The notes: generated from the sequence alone by a model not told the origin. 64,000 bases of DNA from Laedolimicola ammoniilytica (GCF_025567165.1 NZ_JAOQKC010000013.1:44010-108009), one strand, 5' to 3'. Shown: positions 1 to 9,302, counted from the first letter of the stretch. Made by a program: numbers and translations.

Positions 1-587
1 CGAGACTTTATGACGCCACAGAAGGCGTGGTGAAGGTGGACGGCGTTCCGGTGCAGGAGTACCCCATGGCGCATCTTAGAGAGGCCATTGCCATGGTATT
101 GCAGAAAAATACCCTGTTTTCCGGAAGTCTCCTGGACAATCTGCGTTGGGGAAAGGAGAACGCTTCCATGGAAGAGATCGAGGAAGCCTGCCGTATCGCC
201 TGCGTGGACGAGGTGCTGGAGCGGCTGCCAGAGGGGTATGAGACTGAGATGGGTCAGGGGGGCGTCAATGTGTCCGGCGGCCAAAAGCAGCGGATCTGCA
301 TTGCCCGTGCACTCTTAAAGAAGCCGAAGATCCTGATTCTCGACGATTCCACCAGCGCTGTGGATACGGCCACCGAGGCGAAGATCCGGGAGCGGATGGG
401 AAAAGCCCTGCCTGATATGACGAAAATCATCATCGGACAGCGGATTTCTTCTGTCCGGCACGCGGATCAGATTATCATTCTGGACGATGGGCAGGTCAGC
501 GACATCGGCACCCACGAGGAGCTGCTGGCCCGCAGCGAAATCTATCAGCAGATTTACGAATCCCAGAAGGAAGGAGTGGAGCTTTAA
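1..587 (+). CDS. ABC exporter subunit, degenerate ATPase site (5' truncated by window)
   Basis: C-terminal end of an ABC exporter half-transporter. The frame is open through base 1 (first full codon at 3), so the membrane domain and Walker A lie outside the window. Visible in order are the Q-loop segment LQKNTLF, the signature VSGGQKQR, Walker B ILILDD and the switch region GQRISS. Two catalytic residues are changed: Asp replaces the Glu that follows Walker B, and Gln replaces the switch His. In heterodimeric exporters such as TM287/288 and BmrCD this combination marks the degenerate-site subunit. The next gene starts inside this stop codon (TAATG) and has both catalytic residues, so the two probably form one exporter. 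The substrate cannot be predicted. Confidence 0.93.
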   Translation, partial: RLYDATEGVVKVDGVPVQEYPMAHLREAIAMVLQKNTLFSGSLLDNLRWGKENASMEEIEEACRIACVDEVLERLPEGYETEMGQGGVNVSGGQKQRICIARALLKKPKILILDDSTSAVDTATEAKIRERMGKALPDMTKIIIGQRISSVRHADQIIILDDGQVSDIGTHEELLARSEIYQQIYESQKEGVEL

Positions 588-2455
588 TGGCGAAGTACAG
601 TTATGTGGGTTATAAGCGGCCCAGGAATACGAAGAATACGCTGAAGCACCTCCTTCATTATATGGGCCTCCACAAGTGGATGTTTTTGCTGGTGGGGCTT
701 CTGGTGTGTGTGAGCACCGGGGCCAGTGTCATGGGAACTTATCTTCTGAAGCCGGTTATCAACCGCTTTATCATGCCAGGGAATATGAAGGGTCTGGTCA
801 GTGCCGTGGCAGCCATGGGCGTCATGTACCTCTGCGGTGCTCTCGCAACCCTGGCTTACAATCAGCTTATGATCAAATCAGCCCAGACTGTGGTGCAGGA
901 GATCCGAAGCGATCTCTTTGCCCACGTACAGACCCTGCCGTTACAGTATTTTGACGCCCATACCCACGGGGAACTGATGAGCCGCTTCACCAATGATGTG
1001 GACACGGTGCAGGAGGCCATGAACAACAGCTTCGCCATGGCGATCCAGAGCTTTCTGACCCTGGTGGGCACCATTGTCATGATGATGGTCTTGAGCGTGC
1101 GGCTGTCCCTGATCGTCATGGTATTTCTGATTCTCATGGGCATTTTTATCCGGACCAACAGCAAGAGAAGCCGGAAATATTATCAGCGGCAGCAGGCGGA
1201 GCTTGGCAAAATCAATGGCTTCGCAGAGGAAATGATGGCTGGCCAGAAGGTGGAGAAAATCTTCAACCATGAGAAGATTAATTTTGATATTTTCTGCAGG
1301 CTCAATGAGAATTTCCGAAAGGAATCTACAGATGCCCTGACCTACACGGGGATGCAGGTGCCCACCGTGGTCAGCCTTTCCTATCTGAATTACGCGGTAT
1401 CGGCCTGTGTGGGCGGTATCTTTACCCTGAACGGCTTTCTGGATATCGGAAGCCTGTCATCCTATCTGGTGTTTGTGCGCCAGAGCGCCCTGCCCATGAA
1501 CCAGTTTACGGCTCAGATCAACCAGATTCTGACGGCTCTGGCCGGGGCAGAGCGGATCTTCGATCTGATGGAGGCCGAGCCTGAGGCGGACGAGGGCGAT
1601 GTGACCCTCTGCAATGTGATGGTAGAAAATGGAAAATTAAAAGAGACTGATGAGCGCACCGGACACTTTGCCTGGAAGCTTCCGGCGGCGGAGCAGGGCG
1701 GCGCGGCGGAACTGCGAAAACTCCGGGGTGATGTGAAATTCGACAAGGTGGTCTTCGGCTATGTGCCGGAGAAACATATTTTAAATGGCATCTCCCTGTA
1801 TGCGAAGCCCGGTCAGAAAATCGCCTTCGTGGGCAGTACGGGAGCCGGAAAAACCACGATTATCAACCTGATTAACCGGTTTTACGAGATCGAGGCGGGT
1901 ACCATCACCTACGACGGCATTGACATCCGTCGGATTCGGAAGGACGATCTGCGCCATTCCCTGGCCATGGTGATCCAGGAGACCCACCTGTTTACCGGAA
2001 CCATCGCCGATAATATCCGATACGGAAAACTGGACGCCACAGACGAAGAAGTGCGGGAGGCGGCCCGGATCGCCAACGCGGATTCCTTTATCCGCCGTCT
2101 GCCGGACGGCTACGACACCATGCTCTACAGCGACGGCAGCAATCTGTCCCAGGGTCAGCGCCAGCTTATCGCCATTGCCCGGGCTGCTATCGCGAAGCCT
2201 CCGGTGCTGATTCTGGACGAGGCCACCAGCTCCATCGACACGCGGACGGAGCGGCTCATCGAGAAGGGCATGGACGCCATCATGGAGGGCCGGACTGTAT
2301 TTGTCATCGCCCATCGGCTCTCCACGGTCCGCAATTCCAAGGCCATCATGGTGCTGGAAAAAGGGGAAATCATCGAGCGGGGCGATCACGGGGCGCTACT
2401 TGCGGAGAAAGGACGCTATTATCAGCTATATACCGGTCAATTTGAGCTGGAATGA
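587..2455 (+). CDS. ABC exporter subunit, active ATPase (permease-ATPase fusion)
   Basis: 622-residue half-transporter with a six-helix exporter domain (about residues 30-330) followed by a nucleotide-binding domain. Walker A reads GSTGAGKTT, the signature is LSQGQRQ, Walker B with its catalytic Glu is LILDEATSSID, and the switch His is in AHRLST. All catalytic residues are present, unlike the upstream partner. Between membrane domain and Walker A (about residues 335-375) is an extra hydrophilic linker rich in Glu and Gly. Its ATG overlaps the upstream stop codon, so translation is coupled and equal subunit stoichiometry is likely. Known relatives export drugs, lipids or peptides; the cargo here is unknown. 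Confidence 0.95.
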   Translation: MAKYSYVGYKRPRNTKNTLKHLLHYMGLHKWMFLLVGLLVCVSTGASVMGTYLLKPVINRFIMPGNMKGLVSAVAAMGVMYLCGALATLAYNQLMIKSAQTVVQEIRSDLFAHVQTLPLQYFDAHTHGELMSRFTNDVDTVQEAMNNSFAMAIQSFLTLVGTIVMMMVLSVRLSLIVMVFLILMGIFIRTNSKRSRKYYQRQQAELGKINGFAEEMMAGQKVEKIFNHEKINFDIFCRLNENFRKESTDALTYTGMQVPTVVSLSYLNYAVSACVGGIFTLNGFLDIGSLSSYLVFVRQSALPMNQFTAQINQILTALAGAERIFDLMEAEPEADEGDVTLCNVMVENGKLKETDERTGHFAWKLPAAEQGGAAELRKLRGDVKFDKVVFGYVPEKHILNGISLYAKPGQKIAFVGSTGAGKTTIINLINRFYEIEAGTITYDGIDIRRIRKDDLRHSLAMVIQETHLFTGTIADNIRYGKLDATDEEVREAARIANADSFIRRLPDGYDTMLYSDGSNLSQGQRQLIAIARAAIAKPPVLILDEATSSIDTRTERLIEKGMDAIMEGRTVFVIAHRLSTVRNSKAIMVLEKGEIIERGDHGALLAEKGRYYQLYTGQFELE

Positions 2456-2490
2456 TCTGTAATAAACTGGAAGAAAGATAAATTGTATAC

Positions 2491-2542
2491 AAACAGGATT
2501 TCCGAAATCTGGAGTGCGCGGAGGACGAAAATCCTGTTTTTT
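2491..2542 (+). terminator. Probable terminator of the ABC exporter operon
   Basis: AAACAGGATTT pairs with AAATCCTGTTTT across a loop of about 27 bases, followed by a T-rich run. It lies 35 bases after the exporter stop codon. The long loop makes it less certain than the other terminators in the window. Confidence 0.55.
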
Positions 2543-2776
2543 GTCCGAAAAATCCGGATTGTATTGAAAAAAATACTGGAATACAGTTCAATTCTGCGAT
2601 AGAATAAAGTGATCGCAAATACAAGTCTATCGACACAAATTTAACAATATTGTCAAAAAATTTTCGGAATTGTTCGGAGATTGTCTATTTTTTATCTAAA
2701 GTTGTATCCCAATAATAAGTGTGATAAAGTGAATATGAGACAAATGCTACAAAAGCATGAAGGAAGGAAAAAGCTT
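2543..2776 (+). promoter_or_regulatory. AT-rich leader region of the rnf operon
   Basis: No gene is seen in this 234-base gap. It should carry the rnf promoter, but no -35/-10 pair stands out clearly; TTGTTC (near 2669) followed 17 bases later by TATCTA is one weak option. At 2641-2656 TTAACAATATTGTCAA is a near-perfect 16-bp palindrome that could be an operator. Its half-sites are in the opposite order to the known Rex consensus TTGTTAAnnnnTTAACAA, so it is not called a Rex site. Confidence 0.35.
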
Positions 2777-4141
2777 ATGTTCAAGAAGACATTTAAAGGC
2801 GGCGTGCATCCGGACGATGGAAAACGGTACGCCAAGGATGCGTCTTACCGTACCTATCTTCCCCAGGGCGATCTGGTATTTCCCATGAGCCAGCATATTG
2901 GCAAGCCGGCGAAGCCACTGGTGAAAAAGGGCGATACGGTGCTGGCGGGACAGCTGATCGGCGAAGCGGACGGTTTCGTATCAGCGAATATTGTCAGCTC
3001 CTGCTCCGGTACGGTAAAAGCTGTTGAGAACAGAAGAACAGCATCCGGTGCGAAGGTGTTGTCTGTCGTGATCGAGAATGACGGACAGTACACACCTGCA
3101 GAGGGCATCGGCGCGGAGCGCGATTACAAGGCGCTCAGTAAAGAAGAAATTCTCGGAAGTATACAGAAAGCAGGAATTGTAGGAATGGGAGGAGCCGGTT
3201 TCCCGGTTCATGTAAAGCTGGCTCCGAAGAACGCGGACGAGATTCGTTATGTCATCGCCAATGGCGCGGAGTGTGAGCCCTACATCACCTGTGATGACCA
3301 GCTGATGCGCACAAAAAGCATGGAGCTGGCAGAGGGCATGAGAATTCTGCTTCAGCTGTTCCCGGCTGCAGAGGGTGTCTTCCTGATCGAGGAAAATAAG
3401 CCGGAAGCCATCGCGGCGCTGAAAAAAGCCTGCGCAGGCGACGACAGGCTGAAGGTTCACGCTGCGAAATGCAAGTACCCCCAGGGCGGCGAGCGTTCCA
3501 TAATCCAGGTGATCGCAGGCATCGATCTGAAGCTTGGCATGCTTCCGGCCGACGCGGGCTGCGTGGTGGATAACGTGGCGACCATTTATGCCATTTACCA
3601 GGCTGTATGCAAGTCCACACCGCTGATGGAGCGAGGCTTTACGGTGTCCGGCGATGTGGTGAAGGAGCCCTGTAACCTGATTGTGAAAATCGGAACGAAT
3701 ATGGCAGAGGTTCTGGAGGCCGCAGGCGGCATACAGGAAGGAAAAGAAGCGCAGAAATACTTAAGCGGCGGCCCTATGATGGGAATGGCGCTGGCAGATC
3801 TGGAGGTTCCCATCTGCAAGAACAACAATGCGCTGACGGTATTGGGCGAGGATCCGGTGGCACTGGCAGAGAAGCAGGCGACGTCATGTCTGCGCTGCGG
3901 ACGCTGTACCAGAGTCTGTCCTCTGGGACTGTCCCCCCAGGAAATGATGGATGCGGCCAAGAGAAAGCGCTATGTCCGTTATGAAAAGAAGCTGTATGGC
4001 CTGGAGTGTATCGCCTGCGGATCCTGTACCTTTGTCTGCCCGGCCAAGCAGCCTCTGATGCAGACCTTCAAGGAGACGAAGGCTGAGATTATGAACAGGA
4101 AGAGAGCCGCGCAGGCCCAGCAGGGAGGTGCGAAGAAATGA
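2777..4141 (+). CDS. rnfC: Rnf complex subunit C (NADH-binding, two [4Fe-4S])
   Basis: RnfC is the cytoplasmic subunit that exchanges electrons with NAD in the ferredoxin:NAD oxidoreductase Rnf, which couples this transfer to ion export. The NADH/FMN site appears as GMGGAGFPVHVK near residue 137. Two CxxCxxCxxxCP motifs (CLRCGRCTRVCP, CIACGSCTFVCP) near the C-terminus bind two [4Fe-4S] clusters. The frame can be extended upstream to 2681, but 2777 is chosen because AGGAAGGA sits just before it and the protein then starts MFKKTFKGGVHP, as in the family. The stop overlaps the next start (ATGA). Confidence 0.96.
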   Translation: MFKKTFKGGVHPDDGKRYAKDASYRTYLPQGDLVFPMSQHIGKPAKPLVKKGDTVLAGQLIGEADGFVSANIVSSCSGTVKAVENRRTASGAKVLSVVIENDGQYTPAEGIGAERDYKALSKEEILGSIQKAGIVGMGGAGFPVHVKLAPKNADEIRYVIANGAECEPYITCDDQLMRTKSMELAEGMRILLQLFPAAEGVFLIEENKPEAIAALKKACAGDDRLKVHAAKCKYPQGGERSIIQVIAGIDLKLGMLPADAGCVVDNVATIYAIYQAVCKSTPLMERGFTVSGDVVKEPCNLIVKIGTNMAEVLEAAGGIQEGKEAQKYLSGGPMMGMALADLEVPICKNNNALTVLGEDPVALAEKQATSCLRCGRCTRVCPLGLSPQEMMDAAKRKRYVRYEKKLYGLECIACGSCTFVCPAKQPLMQTFKETKAEIMNRKRAAQAQQGGAKK

Positions 4142-5685
4142 GTAAACTGATGAATGTATCCTCCAGCCCCCATGCACGGAGCCGTCTGACCACCAGCCGG
4201 GTCATGGGCGACGTGATTCTGGCGCTTTTACCGGCTACAGCCATGGGCATCTATCATTTTGGAAGCTCCGCGCTGATGATGATTCTGGTGTCCATCGCGG
4301 CGGCGGTTCTGACAGAGTTTTTATTTGATAAGGCAACCAGAAGAGAGAACACGATTACAGATTGCAGCGCGATTGTCACAGGACTTCTCCTGGCGCTTTG
4401 CCTTCCGAACGGCGTTCCCCTTTACATACCGGTTCTCGGAAGCGTATTTGCGATCCTGTTTACCAAGTGCTGCTTCGGCGGACTGGGACATAACTTTATG
4501 AACCCGGCCCTGTCCGGACGCTGTTTTCTGCTGATTTCCTTTGCAAGCGCCATGTCCACCTATACGGTAGACGGCGTCAGCAGCGCTACGCCGCTGGCAG
4601 AACTGGCGGCAGGCAATGCAGTGAGCCTGGTACAGACCTTTTTAGGCTCCAATAACGGCGTCATTGGCTGTTCCACAGCGGGACTTTTGCTTGGCGGTAT
4701 CTATCTGCTGATCGTGGGCGGCATCACCTGGGAGATCCCGGCGTCCGTGCTGGTATCCTTTACTGCGTTTATCGCCCTGTTCGGCGGTCACGGCTTTGAT
4801 GTTCCGTACCTGCTTCTGCAGCTGGCAGGCGGCGGCATTGTGATGGGAGCCTTCTTTATGGCGACTGACCCGGTTACCTGTCCGCTGGCTTCCAAAGGAC
4901 AGCTGATTTACGGTGTGGTTCTTGGTATTCTGGCCGCAGTCTTCCGTGTATATGGAAGCTCCGCAGACTCCGTAAGCTACGCCATCATCATTTGCAATAT
5001 GTTTGTTCCGCTGATTGACGAGATTTCTATTCCGGTTCCTTTCGGCTATCGGAAGAAGAAAGAGGGTGGAAAGAAGATTCCGGCCGCAGCCATAGCCCTC
5101 TGTGTGATTACCCTGATTGCAGGCGTGGCCTTAAGCGGCGTATACAAGATGACGGAAGGCAAGATTGCCGAGCAGCAGCTGGCAGCCAAGGCAGCTTCCT
5201 ACCGGGAGGTTTGCCCGGATGCGGCAGAGTTTACTTATGACGATGCACTGACCGCCAAGGTGGACGCTCTGAACGGCGAGGTATACGGCACTGATTTCGG
5301 AAAGGCTTATATCAATGAAGTCATCGTAGGAAAGGACGCTTCCGGCAAAGTGGCAGGCTATGTTATCAGCGCTTCCAGCGGCGACGGTATGGAAGGCGAG
5401 ATCACCATATCGGTAGGTATGGCGGCAGACGGAACCGTGACCGGTATTTCCTTCACGGTATTGAATGAGACCGCAGGTCTTGGTTCCCTGGTAGGCGAGG
5501 ACGCTTTCAAGGGTCAGTTTAACGGCGTGAAGACCGATAAGTTCACCCTGTTCAAGTCCGGCGGAGCTTCTGCCCCCGGCGAGATCAACGGTGTCTCCGG
5601 CGCAACCATTTCCTCCAGCGCTGTGGTGAACGCAGTGAACGCGGCCGTAGACTTCTTTGAAAATGATATACAGGGAGGGAATTAA
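4138..5685 (+). CDS. rnfDG: Fused Rnf subunits D and G (flavin-bearing)
   Basis: One unbroken 515-residue frame joins two subunits that are normally separate. Residues 1 to about 308 are RnfD, a polytopic membrane protein with the covalent-FMN motif DGVSSATP (Thr151). A basic linker (RKKKEGGKK) follows. Residues about 312-515 are RnfG, with one membrane helix and an extracytoplasmic flavin domain carrying the motif GVSGATI (Thr490). In known Rnf and Nqr complexes these threonines receive FMN from ApbE, whose gene is downstream. The fusion fixes a 1:1 ratio. No frameshift or internal ribosome site near the junction (about 5040-5080) was seen. Confidence 0.92.
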   Translation: MSKLMNVSSSPHARSRLTTSRVMGDVILALLPATAMGIYHFGSSALMMILVSIAAAVLTEFLFDKATRRENTITDCSAIVTGLLLALCLPNGVPLYIPVLGSVFAILFTKCCFGGLGHNFMNPALSGRCFLLISFASAMSTYTVDGVSSATPLAELAAGNAVSLVQTFLGSNNGVIGCSTAGLLLGGIYLLIVGGITWEIPASVLVSFTAFIALFGGHGFDVPYLLLQLAGGGIVMGAFFMATDPVTCPLASKGQLIYGVVLGILAAVFRVYGSSADSVSYAIIICNMFVPLIDEISIPVPFGYRKKKEGGKKIPAAAIALCVITLIAGVALSGVYKMTEGKIAEQQLAAKAASYREVCPDAAEFTYDDALTAKVDALNGEVYGTDFGKAYINEVIVGKDASGKVAGYVISASSGDGMEGEITISVGMAADGTVTGISFTVLNETAGLGSLVGEDAFKGQFNGVKTDKFTLFKSGGASAPGEINGVSGATISSSAVVNAVNAAVDFFENDIQGGN

Positions 5686-5688
5686 ACG

Positions 5689-6366
5689 ATGAAACCTTGT
5701 ACAGAACGCATCTATAATGGTGTTATAAAAGAAAATCCCACTCTGGTTCTGATGCTGGGCATGTGTCCCACACTGGCAGTTACCACCTCGGCTGTCAACG
5801 GATTTGGAATGGGTGTATCCACACTGGTGGTACTTGTGATGTCCAATCTGGTTATCTCCGCGCTTCGGAAGATGATTCCGGACGACGTCCGTCTGCCGGC
5901 TTATATTGTCATCGTAGCCTCTCTGGTTACGGTGGTAGAGCTTCTGATGGAAGCTTATGTTCCGTCCATCTACAGCGCACTGGGAATCTATATTCCGCTG
6001 ATCGTTGTAAACTGTATTATTCTGGGCCGCGCGGAGGCTTACGCTTCCAAAAATCCGCCTCTGCTGTCCGCCATGGACGGACTGGGCATGGGCCTTGGCT
6101 TTACGGTTTCCCTTTCTATCATCGGCTTCATCCGGGAGCTTCTGGGCGCGGGTACCGTATTCGGAGTGCAGGTGATGCCGGCTGCTTATAAGCCCATCGC
6201 TATCTTTATCAAGGCTCCGGGCGCGTTCCTGGTTCTGGCGTTTCTGGTTATTATCATGAACGCCCTGAAGATTAAGAACCGGGCGGACGCCATGGTACAG
6301 GGCTGCGACGGCTGCTGCGCGACCTGCGCGCATGCGAAGAAAGAAGGAAAGGAGGCGCAGAAATAA
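5689..6366 (+). CDS. rnfE: Rnf complex subunit E
   Basis: 225-residue integral membrane protein, homologous to RnfA. Cys109 in VVNCIILGRAEA corresponds to the residue that, with its RnfA counterpart, holds the intramembrane iron-sulfur centre in known Rnf/Nqr structures. The C-terminal tail (about residues 205-215) carries four cysteines in GCDGCCATCAHAKK, an extension beyond the usual hydrophobic core whose role is unknown. It starts three bases after rnfDG and is directly abutted by rnfA. Confidence 0.95.
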   Translation: MKPCTERIYNGVIKENPTLVLMLGMCPTLAVTTSAVNGFGMGVSTLVVLVMSNLVISALRKMIPDDVRLPAYIVIVASLVTVVELLMEAYVPSIYSALGIYIPLIVVNCIILGRAEAYASKNPPLLSAMDGLGMGLGFTVSLSIIGFIRELLGAGTVFGVQVMPAAYKPIAIFIKAPGAFLVLAFLVIIMNALKIKNRADAMVQGCDGCCATCAHAKKEGKEAQK

Positions 6367-6948
6367 ATGAAATCACTACTTCTGATTATCATTACAACAG
6401 CGCTGGTTAATAACGTGGTATTAAGCCAGTTCCTGGGAATCTGTTCCTTCCTGGGCGTATCCAGATATATCAAGACGTCCTTCAGCCTGGGCGCGGCGGT
6501 TATCTTCGTTATCACGGTAGCCTCCGCAGTGGCGAACCTTCTGTATACTTACGTACTGACGCCCCTGAATCTGGATTATCTGAAAACCATCGTCTTTATT
6601 CTGGTCATCGCGGCTCTGGTGCAGATGGTAGAGATGTTTACGAAAAAAACTTCTCCGCCCCTTTATAAGGCACTGGGTATCTATCTGCCGCTGATCACCA
6701 CCAACTGCGCGGTTCTGGGCGTAGCCCTGACCAATGTGCAGGACGGTTATAATTTCATCGAGAGCGTACTGGCCGGATTCGGTACCGCAGTGGGTTATAC
6801 CATTGCCATCGTTCTGCTGGCAGGTATCCGCAGCCGTATTGATGATGAGGCTCTGCCGGCTTCCTTAAAGGGCGCGCCCATTGTGCTGATTTGCGCGGCA
6901 TTGATGGCGATTGCGTTCATGGGATTTGGCGGTCTGGCGCTGTCATAA
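6367..6948 (+). CDS. rnfA: Rnf complex subunit A
   Basis: 193-residue six-helix membrane protein. LPLITTNCAVLG with Cys114 is the family hallmark and pairs with the equivalent cysteine of RnfE to bind the iron-sulfur centre in the membrane. The ATG follows the rnfE stop without a gap; the ribosome site GGAGG lies in the last codons of rnfE. Length is normal for the family. Confidence 0.96.
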   Translation: MKSLLLIIITTALVNNVVLSQFLGICSFLGVSRYIKTSFSLGAAVIFVITVASAVANLLYTYVLTPLNLDYLKTIVFILVIAALVQMVEMFTKKTSPPLYKALGIYLPLITTNCAVLGVALTNVQDGYNFIESVLAGFGTAVGYTIAIVLLAGIRSRIDDEALPASLKGAPIVLICAALMAIAFMGFGGLALS

Positions 6949-6958
6949 GGAGGAGAAT

Positions 6959-7747
6959 ATGCAGGAAGTTATTATAGCGACATTGGTAGTAGGCGTAATC
7001 GGACTTCTGATCGGCGTAGCTCTGGTGGCAGTCAGCAAGAAGTTTGCAGTGGAGACCGACGAGCGCGTCGGCCTTGTAAGAGAAAGTCTTCCGGGTAATA
7101 ACTGCGGAGCCTGCGGTTACGCAGGCTGCGACGCAGTGGCGGCAGCCATCGTGGAGGGCAGGGCTCCGGTCAATGCCTGCCCGGTGTGCAATGCGGAAGC
7201 AGTGAAGAAAATCGGCGATATCATGGGTGTGCAGGCGGAAGCTGCAGAGCGTAAGGTTGCTTACGTTCACTGCGCGGGAACCTGTGATAAAACCTCTGTC
7301 CGGTGCAATTATGTGGGAATTCACGACTGCAGGGCGGCTGTCCTGTCAGGAATATCTGTCTGGGAATGTGATTACGGTTGTCTGGGCTTTGGCTCCTGTG
7401 TGGAAGCCTGTAAGTTCGGCGCGCTCCGTGTAGAAAACGGCGTAGCCATCGTAGACGAAAGCAAGTGCGCCGGCTGCGGTAAATGCGCCAAGGCCTGTCC
7501 CAAGGGACTCATTGAGCTGGTACCGGCGGACAAGAAGATAGCGGTGCGCTGCGCAAGCCGCGACCGTGGACCTGCTGTGAAGAAGGCCTGCACCGCGGGC
7601 TGTCTGGGCTGCGGCGTCTGCGCGAAGCAGTGCGAGCACGAGGCCATCACCGTGGATGGTAATCTGGCCCATATCGACTATACCAAGTGCGTGGGCTGCG
7701 GCAAGTGCGCGGAGAAGTGCCCGGCTAAGATCATCGAAATGTTTTAA
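6959..7747 (+). CDS. rnfB: Rnf complex subunit B (polyferredoxin)
   Basis: 262 residues: an N-terminal membrane helix, a four-Cys domain starting NNCGACGYAGCD, then several [4Fe-4S] motifs (CDYGCLGFGSC, CAGCGKCAKACP, CLGCGVCAKQC, CVGCGKCAEKCP). RnfB receives electrons from reduced ferredoxin. The start at 6959 is preferred over the in-frame codon at 6911 because AAGGAGG lies just upstream and the protein then begins with the expected membrane helix. It ends the rnf core cluster. Confidence 0.95.
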   Translation: MQEVIIATLVVGVIGLLIGVALVAVSKKFAVETDERVGLVRESLPGNNCGACGYAGCDAVAAAIVEGRAPVNACPVCNAEAVKKIGDIMGVQAEAAERKVAYVHCAGTCDKTSVRCNYVGIHDCRAAVLSGISVWECDYGCLGFGSCVEACKFGALRVENGVAIVDESKCAGCGKCAKACPKGLIELVPADKKIAVRCASRDRGPAVKKACTAGCLGCGVCAKQCEHEAITVDGNLAHIDYTKCVGCGKCAEKCPAKIIEMF

Positions 7748-7770
7748 AATATGGATTTGAGGTTATGATA

Positions 7771-8835
7771 ATGAAGCGAATCATGTCAGTCATTCTGGGA
7801 ACACTGGGTCTTCTGATTGCGGCGCTCTGTATTCGGCAATACGGAAAAGAAGACGGGGGAACAGCCTGTACCAGACAGCTTTTCGCCATGGATACGGTTA
7901 TGAGCTTTACCGCTTACGGACCGAAGGCGGAGGAGGCTGTGGACGCAGCCATGAAGGAAATCGAACGACTGGATGCTTTGCTTTCCACAGGAAATGAATC
8001 CAGTGAGATCTCGCAGCTGAATGCTGCGGGATCTTTTCTGGTATCTGAGGATACTTTGAAATTACTGGAAGAAGCGGAAAGCATCCTGCAGTCCACGGGC
8101 GGTCTTTTTGACGTGACGGTCTATCCGCTGATGCAGCTCTGGGGATTCCCTGCCGGGGACTATCGGGTGCCGACACAGGAAGAAATTTCCAGCACGCTTT
8201 CGCTGGTGGACGCTGCGCAGATTCAGATAGAAGGCGCGCAGGTGACTCTGGGCGAGGGGCAGCAGGTGGATCTGGGCGGTATCGCCAAGGGCTACGCCTC
8301 CGACCGGGTCATGGAGCTTTACCGGGAGTACGGCGTGACTTCGGGTATGGTGTCCCTGGGCGGCAATATCGAGACCCTGGGGACGAAACCGGACGGGACA
8401 GACTGGAAAATCGGAATTCGGAATCCGGAGATTTCGTCCGGATCCGGAAGCGGGACTGAGGACGTGCTGCTGGCGCTGGAGGTGGAGAATCAGGCCGTGA
8501 TTACCTCCGGCGGATATGAGCGCTATTTTGAGGAGAACGGGGAGACCTATATCCACATCCTGGATCCCCGCACCGGCTACCCGGCAGATTCCGGCCTGCT
8601 TTCCGTGACCGTTGTATCGGAAAACGGTATGCTGGCGGACGCTTTGTCTACTTCTCTTTATATCATGGGCGAGGCAGATGCGGCAGAGTACTGGCGGATC
8701 CATGGAAATGACGAAGGGAACAGCTTTGAGCTGGTTCTGGTGGATACTTCCGGAAAGGTCTATGCAACGGAAGGGCTGCGTGATAAGATAGAGATGAGGG
8801 ACGCGGCGCAGAGGCTGGAGATCGTGGAGCGCTAG
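7771..8835 (+). CDS. apbE: FAD:protein FMN transferase
   Basis: ApbE-family enzyme that uses FAD to attach FMN to threonine of target flavoproteins outside the membrane. The N-terminal hydrophobic segment (about residues 2-20) is a signal or anchor. Family features include FAMDTVMSF near the start, VDLGGIAKGYASD, SLGGNIETLG and the C-terminal HILDPRTGYPA segment. Its position after rnfCDGEAB fits maturation of Thr151 and Thr490 of RnfDG. The start at 7771 has GAGG eight bases upstream; an ATG two codons earlier (7765) is too close to that site. Confidence 0.94.
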   Translation: MKRIMSVILGTLGLLIAALCIRQYGKEDGGTACTRQLFAMDTVMSFTAYGPKAEEAVDAAMKEIERLDALLSTGNESSEISQLNAAGSFLVSEDTLKLLEEAESILQSTGGLFDVTVYPLMQLWGFPAGDYRVPTQEEISSTLSLVDAAQIQIEGAQVTLGEGQQVDLGGIAKGYASDRVMELYREYGVTSGMVSLGGNIETLGTKPDGTDWKIGIRNPEISSGSGSGTEDVLLALEVENQAVITSGGYERYFEENGETYIHILDPRTGYPADSGLLSVTVVSENGMLADALSTSLYIMGEADAAEYWRIHGNDEGNSFELVLVDTSGKVYATEGLRDKIEMRDAAQRLEIVER

Positions 8836-8892
8836 AGAATTGCGCAGTGAAAAAGAGTGGGCAGAAAGTATTGTAAAGGATAATGGTTCAGA

Positions 8893-9291
8893 ATGACAGA
8901 GAAGATGCGGACGGGACAGAATCGAAAAGCAGTTTACATCGTGGCGGCGCTCTGCGCTTTGATCTTCCTTGGGGGAATCGGCGGCATGATCTGGAATCTG
9001 ACCCGAAGCCACGGCAGACAGGTGGAAATTCTGCAGGATGGGAAAATCCTGTATACACTGGATTTGGCTCAGGCGGGGGATCAGACCTTTACCGTGACCT
9101 ACGGGGGCAGAAGCAATGAAATCGAGATCCGGGATCACCAGATCCGCGTGAAAGCAGCGGACTGCCCCGACCAGATCTGTGTCCACATGGACTGGCTGGA
9201 GGCCGCTCCCATCGTATGTCTGCCGAACCGGCTGAGCATTCAGTACGCGGACGGAGAGAGCGCGTCCGGGCTGGACGCGGTGGCGAACTAA
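8893..9291 (+). CDS. NusG domain II-containing membrane-anchored protein
   Basis: 132 residues with one membrane helix (about residues 14-36) and a small beta-rich domain. The pattern CPDQICVHMDWL...PIVCLPNRLSI matches the NusG_II family of exported proteins, which in Clostridia often lies beside ApbE and HepS/Gx genes. The function is not established. The position after apbE suggests a link to Rnf maturation or to the next gene. AAAGGA at 8875-8880 is a slightly distant ribosome site. Confidence 0.8.
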   Translation: MTEKMRTGQNRKAVYIVAALCALIFLGGIGGMIWNLTRSHGRQVEILQDGKILYTLDLAQAGDQTFTVTYGGRSNEIEIRDHQIRVKAADCPDQICVHMDWLEAAPIVCLPNRLSIQYADGESASGLDAVAN

Positions 9292-9302
9292 AAATGTAAA
9301 TA

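Noticed and set aside
2641..2656. Possible Rex operator before rnfC
   Set aside because: The half-sites are in the reverse order to the Rex consensus; kept only as an unnamed palindrome.
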